DNA of 64,000 nucleotides from Martelella lutilitoris (GTDB lineage Bacteria; Pseudomonadota; Alphaproteobacteria; Rhizobiales; Rhizobiaceae): contig NZ_CP066786.1 in assembly GCF_016598595.1 (NCBI RefSeq), positions 643,501 to 707,500 on the forward strand, read 5' to 3'. The translations under genes were made by a program, and so were the position numbers. The notes beneath the pieces are model-generated. The model was not told the origin of the DNA, did not search any database, and saw only the letters and a program-made list of their open reading frames with translations. Position 1 is the stretch's first letter. The number at the start of each line of letters is the position of its first letter. This document shows positions 43,089 to 51,795 of this stretch, one piece after another.

Positions 43089-43589
43089 ATGACAAGCGAA
43101 CTGTGCTACCTCCCCGAAGAGGTTTCCCATGACAACGCGATCGAAGAGATCAACGACGAGGCTTTCGGGCCCGGGCGTTTCGCGCGAACGGCAAGCCGAA
43201 TCCGCGAGCAGGGCCCGCATGATCGCACCCTGTCCTTTGTCTGCCTGGATGGGGACGCAGTGATTGCCTCGGTGCGGCTGACCCCGGTCTGGGCCGGCAA
43301 TGCTGCCGGCCACATGCTCGGCCCGCTCGCCGTCCGTCCTTCCCACAAGAACCGGGGCATCGGCCGCAAGCTGGTGCGCATTGCCGTCGAAGCCGCCGCA
43401 GGGGCTGGCTCCGAGGTGGTGATCCTGATCGGCGATGCGCCCTATTACGGGCCGCTCGGCTTCCGCCCCATCGTGCCGCCGACCCTGCTTTTGCCAGGCC
43501 CGGTCGATCCGAAGCGCATCCTTGCCGATCCGCTGGTGGACGGCGTGGAAGCCAGGCTCGTCGGCATGATGCGGTTCCGGACCGATTAG
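43089..43589 (+). CDS. GNAT-family N-acetyltransferase (YhbS-like)
   Basis: 166 residues. N-terminal EINDEAFGPGRFARTASRIR, then the acetyl-CoA loop LAVRPSHKNRGIGRKLVRIA and VVILIGDAPYYGPLGFRPIV, the signature of YhbS-type acetyltransferases. Ribosome site weak. A hairpin CCGGAG-AACCT-CTCCGG lies at 43033-43049 in its leader. Converges with the 43600 gene, 10 bases apart. The acceptor is unknown. Confidence 0.9.
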   Translation: MTSELCYLPEEVSHDNAIEEINDEAFGPGRFARTASRIREQGPHDRTLSFVCLDGDAVIASVRLTPVWAGNAAGHMLGPLAVRPSHKNRGIGRKLVRIAVEAAAGAGSEVVILIGDAPYYGPLGFRPIVPPTLLLPGPVDPKRILADPLVDGVEARLVGMMRFRTD

Positions 43590-43599
43590 ATGTGAGCTT

Positions 43600-45675
43600 T
43601 CAGGATTTTGTCCGCCCCTCGCGCCACCATGTGGCCGAGATCAGCGCCAGAAGGGCGGCAAGCCCGAGCAGGCCGCTGAAGAGCGGCAGCGAGCGGATGC
43701 TTTCAAGCCGCGTATCAGACGTGGCCACGATCGGCATGAAGCTGTCATTGCCGGCCCTGAGCGGCCCGGACGTCACCCGGACGGGCGGCATGCCGTCCGC
43801 AATCCGCTGCACCAGTCCGCGGGTCTCGCCCGCAAGCGGCGAAAGGCTTTCCGTGGTCGAGATCATTGCCTTGAACTCCGGCGCGTCCGGATCGCCGATA
43901 TTGACGAGCCGTTGCAGGTCGCCGTTTTCGATCGAAAACAGGCCCATTTCGCTGACGGGTACGTTGCCCCGGAACAGACCGGGCTCGACCTCATCGAGCG
44001 GGACGGTCAGCGAACGTCCCGATGGCGTGCTCACGGTCGCCTCGCGCGGGGCGTCGCCCATGGTCTGGCGGGTGATTTCCAACTGCTCGCCATCGGTTGT
44101 TGCCGCCAGCGCCTCCTCCTCCAGCGCCGGTTCCTGCATCAGCCAGTGGGCGATGCGCCGGTAGAGCGGCACATAGGGGCCGCCGCCTTCAAAACCGCGC
44201 GCCCACAGCCAGCCCTGGTCCGACAGGAACTCGGCAACGCGGCCCTGACCCTCGCGCGAGAGCACCAGAAGCGGCGCGCCGTCTGCCGTCATCACCGTTT
44301 CCCCGCGCGCGTCGCCGACGGGGATGGAACGGAACCAGCGGCCCCAGGCCGGAGGCTCCTCGCCGCCCCCCGGCAGGTCCCGGGTGACAGGGTGCATCTC
44401 GCCAGTCGGGGAGATGTCCGGATAAAACGCGCCCTCTGACAGCTCGCCCGTCGGGATTGCCGGCAGCACGGCGGAAAGCGGCGTCACGGCGATCGATTCC
44501 GGTCCGGCGATCTCCGGGCCGGCGGCCACCAGCAGCGCACCGCCGTTCAGCACATATTGCGCGATATTGTCATAATAGAGCAGCGGCAGGACGCCGCGGT
44601 TCTGGTAACGGTCGAAGATGATCAGGTCGAAATCGTCGATCTTGTCGATGAACAATTCCCGCGTCGGGAAGGCGATCAGCGACAATTCGTTGATCGGCGT
44701 GCCGTCCTGCTTTTCCGGTGGGCGCAGAATGGTGAAGTGGACGAGATCGACGGACGGATCGGATTTCAACAGGTTCCGCCAGGTCCGCTCGCCCGAATGC
44801 GGCGATCCGGAAACGAGCAGCACGCGCAGGTTCTCGCGAATGCCCTCGACGATCTGGACCGCGCGGTTGTTCACTTGCGTCAGTTCGCCGGGCACGGGGT
44901 CGACGGATAGTTCGAGAATGTTCTCGCCGCCATTGTCGAGGTCGAAGACATAGCGGGTCGAGATGTCCGGCGCGACCATCATCTGCGCGACGATGGCGCC
45001 GTTGAGGCGCGCCGTCACCATCGCCGGGTCCGCGCCGCCCTCTGCCTCGCTCACCGGACCGTCATTGACCACGGTGAATTCCACCGGCAGGCTTTCGCCG
45101 ACAAGGCCGAAACGCGGCGCCTCGTTGATCTCGATCCGCCGGTCATATTCTTCCGCCGTGCCGGTCACCAGCGCATTGACGGGAATGTCGGCGGGAAGGG
45201 CGGAAGCATCCTCCGGAATGTCGTGGATCTGGCCGTCGGTGATGAAGAAGGCGGCGCCCATCCGGCTCGGGGGTACGTCGCGCACGGCATCGGCAAGGGC
45301 CTGAAAAGCCAGCGTCTCGGCGCGGCCGTTTTCATTCGCGGTCGCGACCTCGACGATGCGGGGTTCGAGCGTCGGGTCCTCGGCAAGTCGGGCCTGAAGC
45401 CGCTCGAGCGCGGCATCGGTCTGGCTGGCGCGGTCTTCGGAAAGCTGGCTCTGGGAGCGGTCGACGACGATCGGCACGATGGTCGAAAGCGGTGAGCGCT
45501 CCTCGCGGCTAATGGTCGGGTTGGCGATCGCTGCAAGCAGAAGAAGCCCGGCCGCCGCGCGCAGCGTGGTGCCGCGCATGCGGGTCAGGTAGCCGAGCAC
45601 CATCAGCGCGAGGATGGCGGCAAGGGCGGCATAGAGCGCCGTCAGCGGCAGGAGGGGGGCGAAAGTCAGGTCCAT
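43600..45675 (-). CDS. BatB/VWA-like large membrane protein, last gene of the MoxR block
   Basis: 691 residues. Two N-terminal helices (LLPLTALYAALAAILALMVL and LRAAAGLLLLAAIANP), then an extracytoplasmic VWA-like region starting PIVVDRSQSQLSEDRA and FITDGQIHDIPE. A further glutamine-amidotransferase-like segment around LIIFDRYQNRGVLPLLYYDN and EFLSDQGWLWARGF follows, ending in a C-terminal helix (LPLFSGLLGLAALLALISAT). The stop of the upstream gene and this ATG share one base. Co-occurs with MoxR, DUF58 and a DUF4159 protein in rhizobia. The role is unknown; aerotolerance (Bat) or envelope-integrity complexes are the closest analogy. Confidence 0.83.
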   Translation of the reverse strand: MDLTFAPLLPLTALYAALAAILALMVLGYLTRMRGTTLRAAAGLLLLAAIANPTISREERSPLSTIVPIVVDRSQSQLSEDRASQTDAALERLQARLAEDPTLEPRIVEVATANENGRAETLAFQALADAVRDVPPSRMGAAFFITDGQIHDIPEDASALPADIPVNALVTGTAEEYDRRIEINEAPRFGLVGESLPVEFTVVNDGPVSEAEGGADPAMVTARLNGAIVAQMMVAPDISTRYVFDLDNGGENILELSVDPVPGELTQVNNRAVQIVEGIRENLRVLLVSGSPHSGERTWRNLLKSDPSVDLVHFTILRPPEKQDGTPINELSLIAFPTRELFIDKIDDFDLIIFDRYQNRGVLPLLYYDNIAQYVLNGGALLVAAGPEIAGPESIAVTPLSAVLPAIPTGELSEGAFYPDISPTGEMHPVTRDLPGGGEEPPAWGRWFRSIPVGDARGETVMTADGAPLLVLSREGQGRVAEFLSDQGWLWARGFEGGGPYVPLYRRIAHWLMQEPALEEEALAATTDGEQLEITRQTMGDAPREATVSTPSGRSLTVPLDEVEPGLFRGNVPVSEMGLFSIENGDLQRLVNIGDPDAPEFKAMISTTESLSPLAGETRGLVQRIADGMPPVRVTSGPLRAGNDSFMPIVATSDTRLESIRSLPLFSGLLGLAALLALISATWWREGRTKS

Positions 45676-48467
45676 TACTGCCCCAGCCTTTCGAGAAGTG
45701 CTGGAACATGGACCTGGTCGGCCTTGTAATTGCCGGTCAGCATGTACATCACGATGTTGACGCCGGTGCGATAGGCGAACTGGCGCTGAAGCGGGCTTTC
45801 CGGAACGGTCGGCAGCATCGGCGTCATATCCGGATTGGTGGCCCAGGCGCCGGCGAAATCATTGCCGGTGATGATGATCGGCGAAACGCCGTCGCCGCCG
45901 CTCGTCACCATGTCGGAGCTCGCGCCCGACCGCGCCTCGACCCAGAGCGGTGAACCGTCATACCGGCCGGGGAAATCGGAAAGCAGATAGAAGGAGCGCG
46001 TCAGCACATGGCCCTCGGGCACGGGTTCCAGGGGCGGCACGTCGATATTGTCGAGGATCGCCCTGAGCCGCGCCGTGTTGGCGCTGACCGCTTCCTGTCC
46101 GAGCGGCGAATACTGGTCGCGCGTATCAAACAGCACCGTGCCGCCATTGCGCATATAGGCTTCGATGCCGGCAATCGCCTCCTGCGACGGCATCGGCGCG
46201 GAGGCCGAAATCGGCCAGTAAATCAGGGGATAGAAGGCCAGTTCGTCTTCCGCCGGGTCGATGCCGACCGGATCGCCCGGTTCCAGCGCGGTGCGGTATG
46301 AAATATAGTCGGAAAGCCCCTTCAGCCCGCGCTCCGAGATGCGGTCGACGTCATCCTCGCCGGTGACGACATAGGCGAGATGGGTCTCGTAGAGCAGATC
46401 GGTGATTTCCGCGTCGCTCATCCGGGCATGGGCATTTCCAGCAGGGCCGGGCGTGAAGGGCAGGGCGGCGGCAAGAGCGGCCACAAGAATGAGGGGCAAG
46501 GCGGCACGGCGTGACTTGAGATTCGAGAAAGCGCCGTTCATCGCCAGCATGATGACGCCGTCGGAAATCAGGAGCAGCATGGCGGCCGCCAAGAGCAACG
46601 GCTTGAGGCTGAAGGCGCGGGTCTCGCCGATCGGCTGCAGGCGGCTCCTCTCAAGGGCCGCGACATCAAGCGGCGCAAGCGTGTCCTCGGGGCCGAAGAG
46701 GTTGACGGCGGTGAAGCCGTCGGCCGAGCCGTAAAGCCCAGGCGGGTTCTCCCGCGTTGCGATTGGTTGTCCCCCGGCATCGGAAAGCGGATTGGCGCCG
46801 CTGACATCGGCTGACAGCGTGCCGTTGGCCGCCAGCAGGCGGTAGGGGGGCAGGAGGCGCGAAGAGCCGTTTTCTCCGTCGGCCGCCGCACTCGCTCGGG
46901 AAAGATTGACGATCCGACGCAGCATTTCGACGAAATAGCCGGAAATCGGCAGATTCGACCAGTTCGGGTCGGCCGAGGTGTGGAACAGCACCAGTCGTCC
47001 GTCGCCAAGCATGTTTTCGGTCACCAATGGCGTGCCGTCTTCAAGGCTCGCCCAGGTGTGATCGGCAAGATCGGGCGCCGGCTCGGCCAGCACCTGGCGG
47101 GAGACGGTGATGCCGTCCGGCACGGGCAGGCCGTAGAACGGACTTTCCTGCGGGAAGGGCGCGAGGTTTTGCGGCTCACTCCAGCTCATCGCCCCGCCAA
47201 AGGCGCGCGCGCCGGAGCGCAGCCGGACCGGCAGCAGCGGGTCTTCGCCTTCGGATGACGCAAGGCGCGGCCCGGCAAAACGGACCAGCGTGCCGCCGGC
47301 CTCTACCCATTGTCGCAGAAGCGCATGGACGTCATCGCCAAGCGTCCCGACATCGCTCAGGATCACCACGGAAGGGTTCTGCTCGATCAGCGCGTCGAGC
47401 TGTTCGGGCAGCGTGGCGGCGTCGCTCGAAATCAGGTCGGCATAGGGGGACAGCGCCTGGCGCAGGTAATAGACCGCCGACAGCAGCGGCTGGGCCTCAT
47501 TGGACGGACTTCCCGAGACAAGCGCGACGCGCCGGCGCTGGAAGCCGTCGTCGAGAAGCTGGACCGCGCCGGCATTGGCCGCGCCGTCGATTGCGATGCG
47601 GGCAAAGTCATTGCGCACCTCAAAGGGCGCGCGGATCTCGGCGGTCGCCGCCTTCGTCCCGTCTTCGAAGACCAGCGGGCTGGTCGCGATCACGCGCCCC
47701 TGAAGGTCATAGGCATTGACGGAGAGTTCGGCGCGCGGCCCGGCTTCCGCGCGCGCGGCAGTGATCCTGCTTGCCGCAGCGCCATTGTCGACGGCGGTGA
47801 GAGCAGCGGGAAGGGCGCGGTTTGCGCGCAACACAAGAAGGTCGTCGGCGCCGGCGCTGTTCAGCACGTCGAAGGCAGCCTGGTCATCCGGTCCCGACAA
47901 TCCGTCGGCAAGGAAGGCAATGGTGCCGGGCGTCGTTCCGTCCAGAGCCTCGACAAACCCCATAGCTGCAGGCAGCCGGTCGGGGCGGGCGGCCTGCGGT
48001 TCGGCGGCGGCAAGCCTCTGGCGCGCCTCGCTTGCCGAGACCGGGTGCGGATCGCCGGCCCGGTCGGCGGTGAAGGCGAGGGCCACGGGCAGGTCCGCGC
48101 GGCCCGCCGCCTCGATCAAAGCATCGGCGGCAGCCGTCCGCGCTTCCCAATCTTCGGCGCTTGCCCAGCCATTGTCGATCAGAAGCGCCAGCGGGCCATC
48201 AGCGGAAATCTCGGTGCGGTCCGGATTGATCACCGGATTGGCGATGGCGAGGATGACGAACGTGGCCAGAGCCATCCTCAGCAACGTCAGCCACCACGGG
48301 CTCTTGGCCGGCGTCTCGTCGCGCTTTGCCAGTCTGAGAAGGATGGCGAGCGGCGGAAACACCTCGCGTCGCGGGCGCGGCGGCGTCAGCTTGAGGAGCC
48401 ACCAGATCGCCGGCAGAACGACGAGGGCCGCAAGCACGAACGGGCTCAGGAATTCAAAACCGCCCAT
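45675..48467 (-). CDS. BatA N-domain / DUF4159 membrane protein
   Basis: 930 residues. Residues 1-90 match the aerotolerance-regulator (BatA) N-terminus: MGGFEFLSPFVLAALVVLPA, WWLLKLTPPRPRREVFPPLA, and a second helix LLRMALATFVILAIANPVI. A VWA-like domain follows (PLALLIDNGWASAEDWEART), then amidotransferase-like segments. One or two mid-protein helices occur around LKPLLLAAAMLLLISDGVI and ALPLILVAALAAALPFTPG. The C-terminal DUF4159 domain includes LAFYPLIYWPISASAPMPS and GGTVLFDTRDQYSPLGQEAV. It starts one base before the end of the DUF58 gene. With the DUF58 and MoxR partners it probably forms a membrane complex. Confidence 0.87.
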   Translation of the reverse strand: MGGFEFLSPFVLAALVVLPAIWWLLKLTPPRPRREVFPPLAILLRLAKRDETPAKSPWWLTLLRMALATFVILAIANPVINPDRTEISADGPLALLIDNGWASAEDWEARTAAADALIEAAGRADLPVALAFTADRAGDPHPVSASEARQRLAAAEPQAARPDRLPAAMGFVEALDGTTPGTIAFLADGLSGPDDQAAFDVLNSAGADDLLVLRANRALPAALTAVDNGAAASRITAARAEAGPRAELSVNAYDLQGRVIATSPLVFEDGTKAATAEIRAPFEVRNDFARIAIDGAANAGAVQLLDDGFQRRRVALVSGSPSNEAQPLLSAVYYLRQALSPYADLISSDAATLPEQLDALIEQNPSVVILSDVGTLGDDVHALLRQWVEAGGTLVRFAGPRLASSEGEDPLLPVRLRSGARAFGGAMSWSEPQNLAPFPQESPFYGLPVPDGITVSRQVLAEPAPDLADHTWASLEDGTPLVTENMLGDGRLVLFHTSADPNWSNLPISGYFVEMLRRIVNLSRASAAADGENGSSRLLPPYRLLAANGTLSADVSGANPLSDAGGQPIATRENPPGLYGSADGFTAVNLFGPEDTLAPLDVAALERSRLQPIGETRAFSLKPLLLAAAMLLLISDGVIMLAMNGAFSNLKSRRAALPLILVAALAAALPFTPGPAGNAHARMSDAEITDLLYETHLAYVVTGEDDVDRISERGLKGLSDYISYRTALEPGDPVGIDPAEDELAFYPLIYWPISASAPMPSQEAIAGIEAYMRNGGTVLFDTRDQYSPLGQEAVSANTARLRAILDNIDVPPLEPVPEGHVLTRSFYLLSDFPGRYDGSPLWVEARSGASSDMVTSGGDGVSPIIITGNDFAGAWATNPDMTPMLPTVPESPLQRQFAYRTGVNIVMYMLTGNYKADQVHVPALLERLGQ

Positions 48468-49375
48468 CAGCGCTGTCCCCCGCTGATGCCGGAAAGGCGC
48501 ATATGCAGCGCCGTCAACGCTTCGGAGGCAGGCCGGTCCGTATGGTGGGTGAAGAAGCTCCAGCCAGAACGCCGCGCCGTCTGCGAAATCAGGTCGCGGC
48601 GGGCGAGATACTGCTCCAGATAGGCCTCCCGCAGGCTCTCGGCGCGGCCGAGCGTCAGTTCCCGTCCGGTTTCCGGATCGGCGAAGGCGGTGCGGCCGTT
48701 ATAGGGAAAATTTTCCTCAGCCGGGTCTGCGACTTCCACTAGGTGGGCCTTCAGACCGCGTTCGGAAAGCGGCGCTATCCTTGAAAACAGCGCTTCCGGA
48801 TCATCGAGGAAATCGCCGATGACGATGAGTTCGGAGGGGCCGCGCATCATCTGCGTATCTGGAAGGACCGCAGGGATTTCGGTTGCCGCGGCCAAGTGAT
48901 GGGCGAGTTTTTCGGCGCCGTTGCGGCTGGCCACCGGCTCCATCAGTCCGGGATAGCCGACACGTTCGCCCGAGCGCAGCAGGGTTTCGGCAATGGCCAG
49001 CAGCAGCACGAGGGCGCGGTGTTCCTTGGAAACCGGGGCCGCTTCGGAGCGGAACTGCATGGAGGGCGAAAGGTCGGCGAAGAGCCAGACGGTATGGGCC
49101 GCCTCCCATTCCATGTCCCGCACATAGGTGTGGTCGTCGCGCGCCGAGCGCCGCCAGTCGATTCGCATCAGCGATTCGCCGGGCGCATAGGGACGGAACT
49201 GCCAGAAATTCTCGCCCGGTCCCCGCCGCCTGCGGCCATGCCAGCCGGCAATCACGGTGTTGGCGATCCGGCGCGCCTCGATCAGGCAGTCGGGCAGCAG
49301 GCTTGCGCGCCGCTTGCCTTCGGCAAGGGCCGAATTGCGGGCGGTTGGCGGTGTCGTTTGTCCGATCGGGGCCAA
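48467..49375 (-). CDS. DUF58 domain protein
   Basis: 302 residues if translation starts at TTG 49375, which gives the N-terminus MAPIGQTTPP expected from remembered rhizobial homologues. The frame is open to 49459, but that would overlap moxR and lacks a site. DUF58 signature: ARRIANTVIAGWHGRRRRGP, ENFWQFRPYAPGESLMRIDW and RRSARDDHTYVRDMEWEAAH. A VWA-like remainder has VWLFADLSPSMQF and LIVIGDFLDDPEA. DUF58 proteins pair with MoxR ATPases and are thought to help assemble or activate VWA proteins. It lies between moxR (13 bases) and the BatA-like gene (one-base overlap). Confidence 0.88.
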   Translation of the reverse strand: MAPIGQTTPPTARNSALAEGKRRASLLPDCLIEARRIANTVIAGWHGRRRRGPGENFWQFRPYAPGESLMRIDWRRSARDDHTYVRDMEWEAAHTVWLFADLSPSMQFRSEAAPVSKEHRALVLLLAIAETLLRSGERVGYPGLMEPVASRNGAEKLAHHLAAATEIPAVLPDTQMMRGPSELIVIGDFLDDPEALFSRIAPLSERGLKAHLVEVADPAEENFPYNGRTAFADPETGRELTLGRAESLREAYLEQYLARRDLISQTARRSGWSFFTHHTDRPASEALTALHMRLSGISGGQR

Positions 49376-49388
49376 GGGCGGCTGCCTG

Positions 49389-50390
49389 TCAGTTGAAGTC
49401 GCGCTTTGCGATGGTGGCAATGACGTCGGTGACGGTGATGCCTTCGGCACGGGCGGCAAAGGTCAGCGCCATGCGGTGCTGGAGCACCGGCGCGGCCAGC
49501 GCCTTCACGTCGTCCACCGAGGGCGCGAGCCGGCCCTGATAAAGTGCGCGGGCGCGCGCCGTCAGCATCAGCGCCTGGCCGGCGCGGGGACCCGGCCCCC
49601 AGGCGACATTGCGGTCGGTCTCCTCAAAACCTTCGCCGGGGCGGGCTGCGCGCACCAGGTCAAGAATGGCTTCGAGCACGCTCTCGCTGACCGGCATCTT
49701 GCGGATCAGCGACTGGATTTCCATCAGCCGTTCCCCGGTAATGACGGGGCTTGCGGTTTCCTCCACGGCCCCCGTCGTCTCGAGCAGAATGCGCCGTTCC
49801 GAGGCGATGTCGGGATAGCCGACATTGACCTGCAGCAGGAAACGGTCGAGCTGGGCTTCTGGCAGGGGATAGGTGCCTTCCTGTTCCAGCGGATTCTGGG
49901 TGGCGAGCACATGGAAGGGGCGCGGCAGGTCGTAATGCTGGCCGGCAATGGTGACGGAATATTCCTGCATGGATTGCAAAAGCGCCGACTGGGTGCGCGG
50001 CGAGGCGCGGTTGATCTCGTCGGCCATCAGCAATTGCGCGAAGACGGGTCCCTTGATGAAGCGGAAGGAGCGGCGCCCGGTCTCGCTTTCCTCGAGCACT
50101 TCGGAGCCGAGAATATCCGACGGCATCAGGTCGGGCGTGAACTGGATGCGGTTGCCGGCCAGGCCGAGAACGGTGCCGAGCGTGGTGACCAGCTTGGTCT
50201 TGGCAAGGCCCGGCACGCCGACGAGCAGCGCATGCCCGCCGGAGAGCACGGCCAGGAGCACGCTTTCCACGACATTCTCCTGACCGTAGATGACCTTGGA
50301 GACCTCGGCCTTCACCTTCTGGATGTCCTCAAGCGCCTTTTCGGCCTCTGCCACGATCTCCTGAGCCGTATTCGTGTCAGTCGCATCCAT
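49389..50390 (-). CDS. MoxR-family AAA+ ATPase
   Basis: 333 residues. Walker A GVPGLAKTKLVTTLG, Walker B LLMADEINRASPRTQ, sensor 1 FHVLATQNPLEQEGTYPLPE and the arginine-finger region EAQLDRFLLQV. A C-terminal AAA lid follows (VAWGPGPRAGQALMLTARAR). MoxR ATPases act as chaperones that activate VWA-domain partners, here presumably the DUF58 and BatA-like proteins encoded next. ATG 50390 has GGAG eight bases upstream; ATG 50396 is an alternative. First gene of the block, divergent from DUF1285. Confidence 0.95.
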   Translation of the reverse strand: MDATDTNTAQEIVAEAEKALEDIQKVKAEVSKVIYGQENVVESVLLAVLSGGHALLVGVPGLAKTKLVTTLGTVLGLAGNRIQFTPDLMPSDILGSEVLEESETGRRSFRFIKGPVFAQLLMADEINRASPRTQSALLQSMQEYSVTIAGQHYDLPRPFHVLATQNPLEQEGTYPLPEAQLDRFLLQVNVGYPDIASERRILLETTGAVEETASPVITGERLMEIQSLIRKMPVSESVLEAILDLVRAARPGEGFEETDRNVAWGPGPRAGQALMLTARARALYQGRLAPSVDDVKALAAPVLQHRMALTFAARAEGITVTDVIATIAKRDFN

Positions 50391-50545
50391 GCACATGTCT
50401 CCGCGGCCTCGGGCCAGTTCGGGGTTTCCGGGCGGTTGCCGGTTCGTCATTCGAAAAGGATAATCACCTGCCGGCGGCTGACAAGCCGGTTTGGAATGAC
50501 TATTTCGAGAGCGAACAATATTCGACCCGAAACTGGGACGGAAAG

Positions 50546-51160
50546 ATGACGGACGGGACACAACCATCGACAGGCGACGCCTCGGGGCTGGCCTCTGCGA
50601 TCGCGCGCCAGCTTGAGGGCGGGGGAAAGCGCGCGCCCGCGCCGGTGGAAAAATGGGATCCGCCGTTTTGCGGCGACCTCGACATGGAAATCCGCCGCGA
50701 CGGCACCTGGTTCTACCAAGGGACGCCGATCGGCCGGGCGGCGCTCGCGCATCTGTTCTCGACGGTCTTGCGCAAGGACGACGATGGCGAGACCTATCTG
50801 GTGACGCCCGTCGAGAAGGTTCGCATCCGCGTCGAGGATGCCCCCTTCGTCGCCGTCGCGATGACGGTCTCGGGCAAGGGAGAAGAGCGGAACCTCTCGG
50901 TGCGCACCAATATGGGCGATATCGTGGAGGTCGGCGCGACGCACCCTCTGCGGTTCGAGATTTCCGGGGATAACGCCGAACTGAAACCCTATGTTCGGGT
51001 CAGGGGGCGTCTGGAAGCATTGTTTTCGCGGGCGCTCGCCTATGATCTCGTGGCGCTCGGCGAGGAAGCGGAAGTTGAAGGAAAGTCCATGTTTGTCATC
51101 CGCTCCGGCGAATTGCTCTTTCCCGTGATGGAAATGGCCAGGCTGGAGACCTTGCTGTGA
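50546..51160 (+). CDS. DUF1285 family protein
   Basis: 204 residues, soluble. Typical DUF1285 segments: WDPPFCGDLDMEIRRDGTWF, YQGTPIGRAALAHLFSTVLR, GETYLVTPVEKVRIRVEDAP and YVRVRGRLEALFSRALAYDL. Structural work on the family suggests a role in fatty acid or lipid signalling, but no function is firm. First of a three-gene operon with a NUDIX hydrolase (GTGA overlap) and CCA-adding enzyme, divergent from moxR. Confidence 0.92.
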   Translation: MTDGTQPSTGDASGLASAIARQLEGGGKRAPAPVEKWDPPFCGDLDMEIRRDGTWFYQGTPIGRAALAHLFSTVLRKDDDGETYLVTPVEKVRIRVEDAPFVAVAMTVSGKGEERNLSVRTNMGDIVEVGATHPLRFEISGDNAELKPYVRVRGRLEALFSRALAYDLVALGEEAEVEGKSMFVIRSGELLFPVMEMARLETLL

Positions 51161-51795
51161 ATGCTGTGAACCCACGTTTTGCGGCGGCAAGCTTCCGCCA
51201 ACGCGCGCTCGCCCAGCGCGGCAAGCCGCTGGAACATGCCTGGCGCGATCATGGCGACCACGCGCTCAACCCGGATCTCTTCGCCTATTACGAAGATCTC
51301 GACATGCGTTCGGCTGCCGTTCTGGTTCCGGTTGTCGACTATGGCGACGAGGCGCGGGTGATCTTCACCCGGCGGACCACGAAGCTCAGAAAGCATTCCG
51401 GCCAGATCGCCTTTCCGGGCGGGTCGATCGATCCGGACGATCGCTCGCCGGAAGATGCGGCGCTGCGTGAATGCGAGGAGGAGATCGGCCTTGACCGCCA
51501 CTTCGTCCAACCGGTCGCGCGCCTGCCGGATTATCTCGCCGGAACCGGTTTCAGGATCACGCCGGTCCTTTCCGTGGTGCGGCCGGGTTTTTCCCTTTCG
51601 GCCAATCCGGACGAGGTCGACCATATTTTCGAGGTGCCGCTCGGTTTCATCATGGATCCGCTCAATCACCAGCATCGCAGCGGCGTGCTTGGCGGCATGA
51701 CGCGGCACTACTACGAGATCAATTACGGCGTCTACCGGATCTGGGGCATTACCGCCGGCATCGTCAGGACAATCTATGAAAGGCTTTACGCGTGA
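51157..51795 (+). CDS. NUDIX hydrolase, CoA pyrophosphatase type
   Basis: 212 residues, GTG start at 51157 overlapping the DUF1285 stop. The Nudix box runs from GGSIDPDDRSPEDAALREC through EEEIGL, matching Gx5Ex7REUxEExGU. The preceding RRTTKLRKHSGQIAFPGG is the NudL/CoAse motif. Probably cleaves coenzyme A or CoA esters to phosphopantetheine forms, in the cytoplasm. Followed by the CCA enzyme with a GTGA overlap. Confidence 0.93.
   Translation: MNAVNPRFAAASFRQRALAQRGKPLEHAWRDHGDHALNPDLFAYYEDLDMRSAAVLVPVVDYGDEARVIFTRRTTKLRKHSGQIAFPGGSIDPDDRSPEDAALRECEEEIGLDRHFVQPVARLPDYLAGTGFRITPVLSVVRPGFSLSANPDEVDHIFEVPLGFIMDPLNHQHRSGVLGGMTRHYYEINYGVYRIWGITAGIVRTIYERLYA

Noticed and set aside
47310..48623. 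437-codon plus-strand frame opposite the BatA/DUF4159 gene
   Set aside because: Shadow frame without ribosome site; minus strand has coupled gene starts and family motifs.
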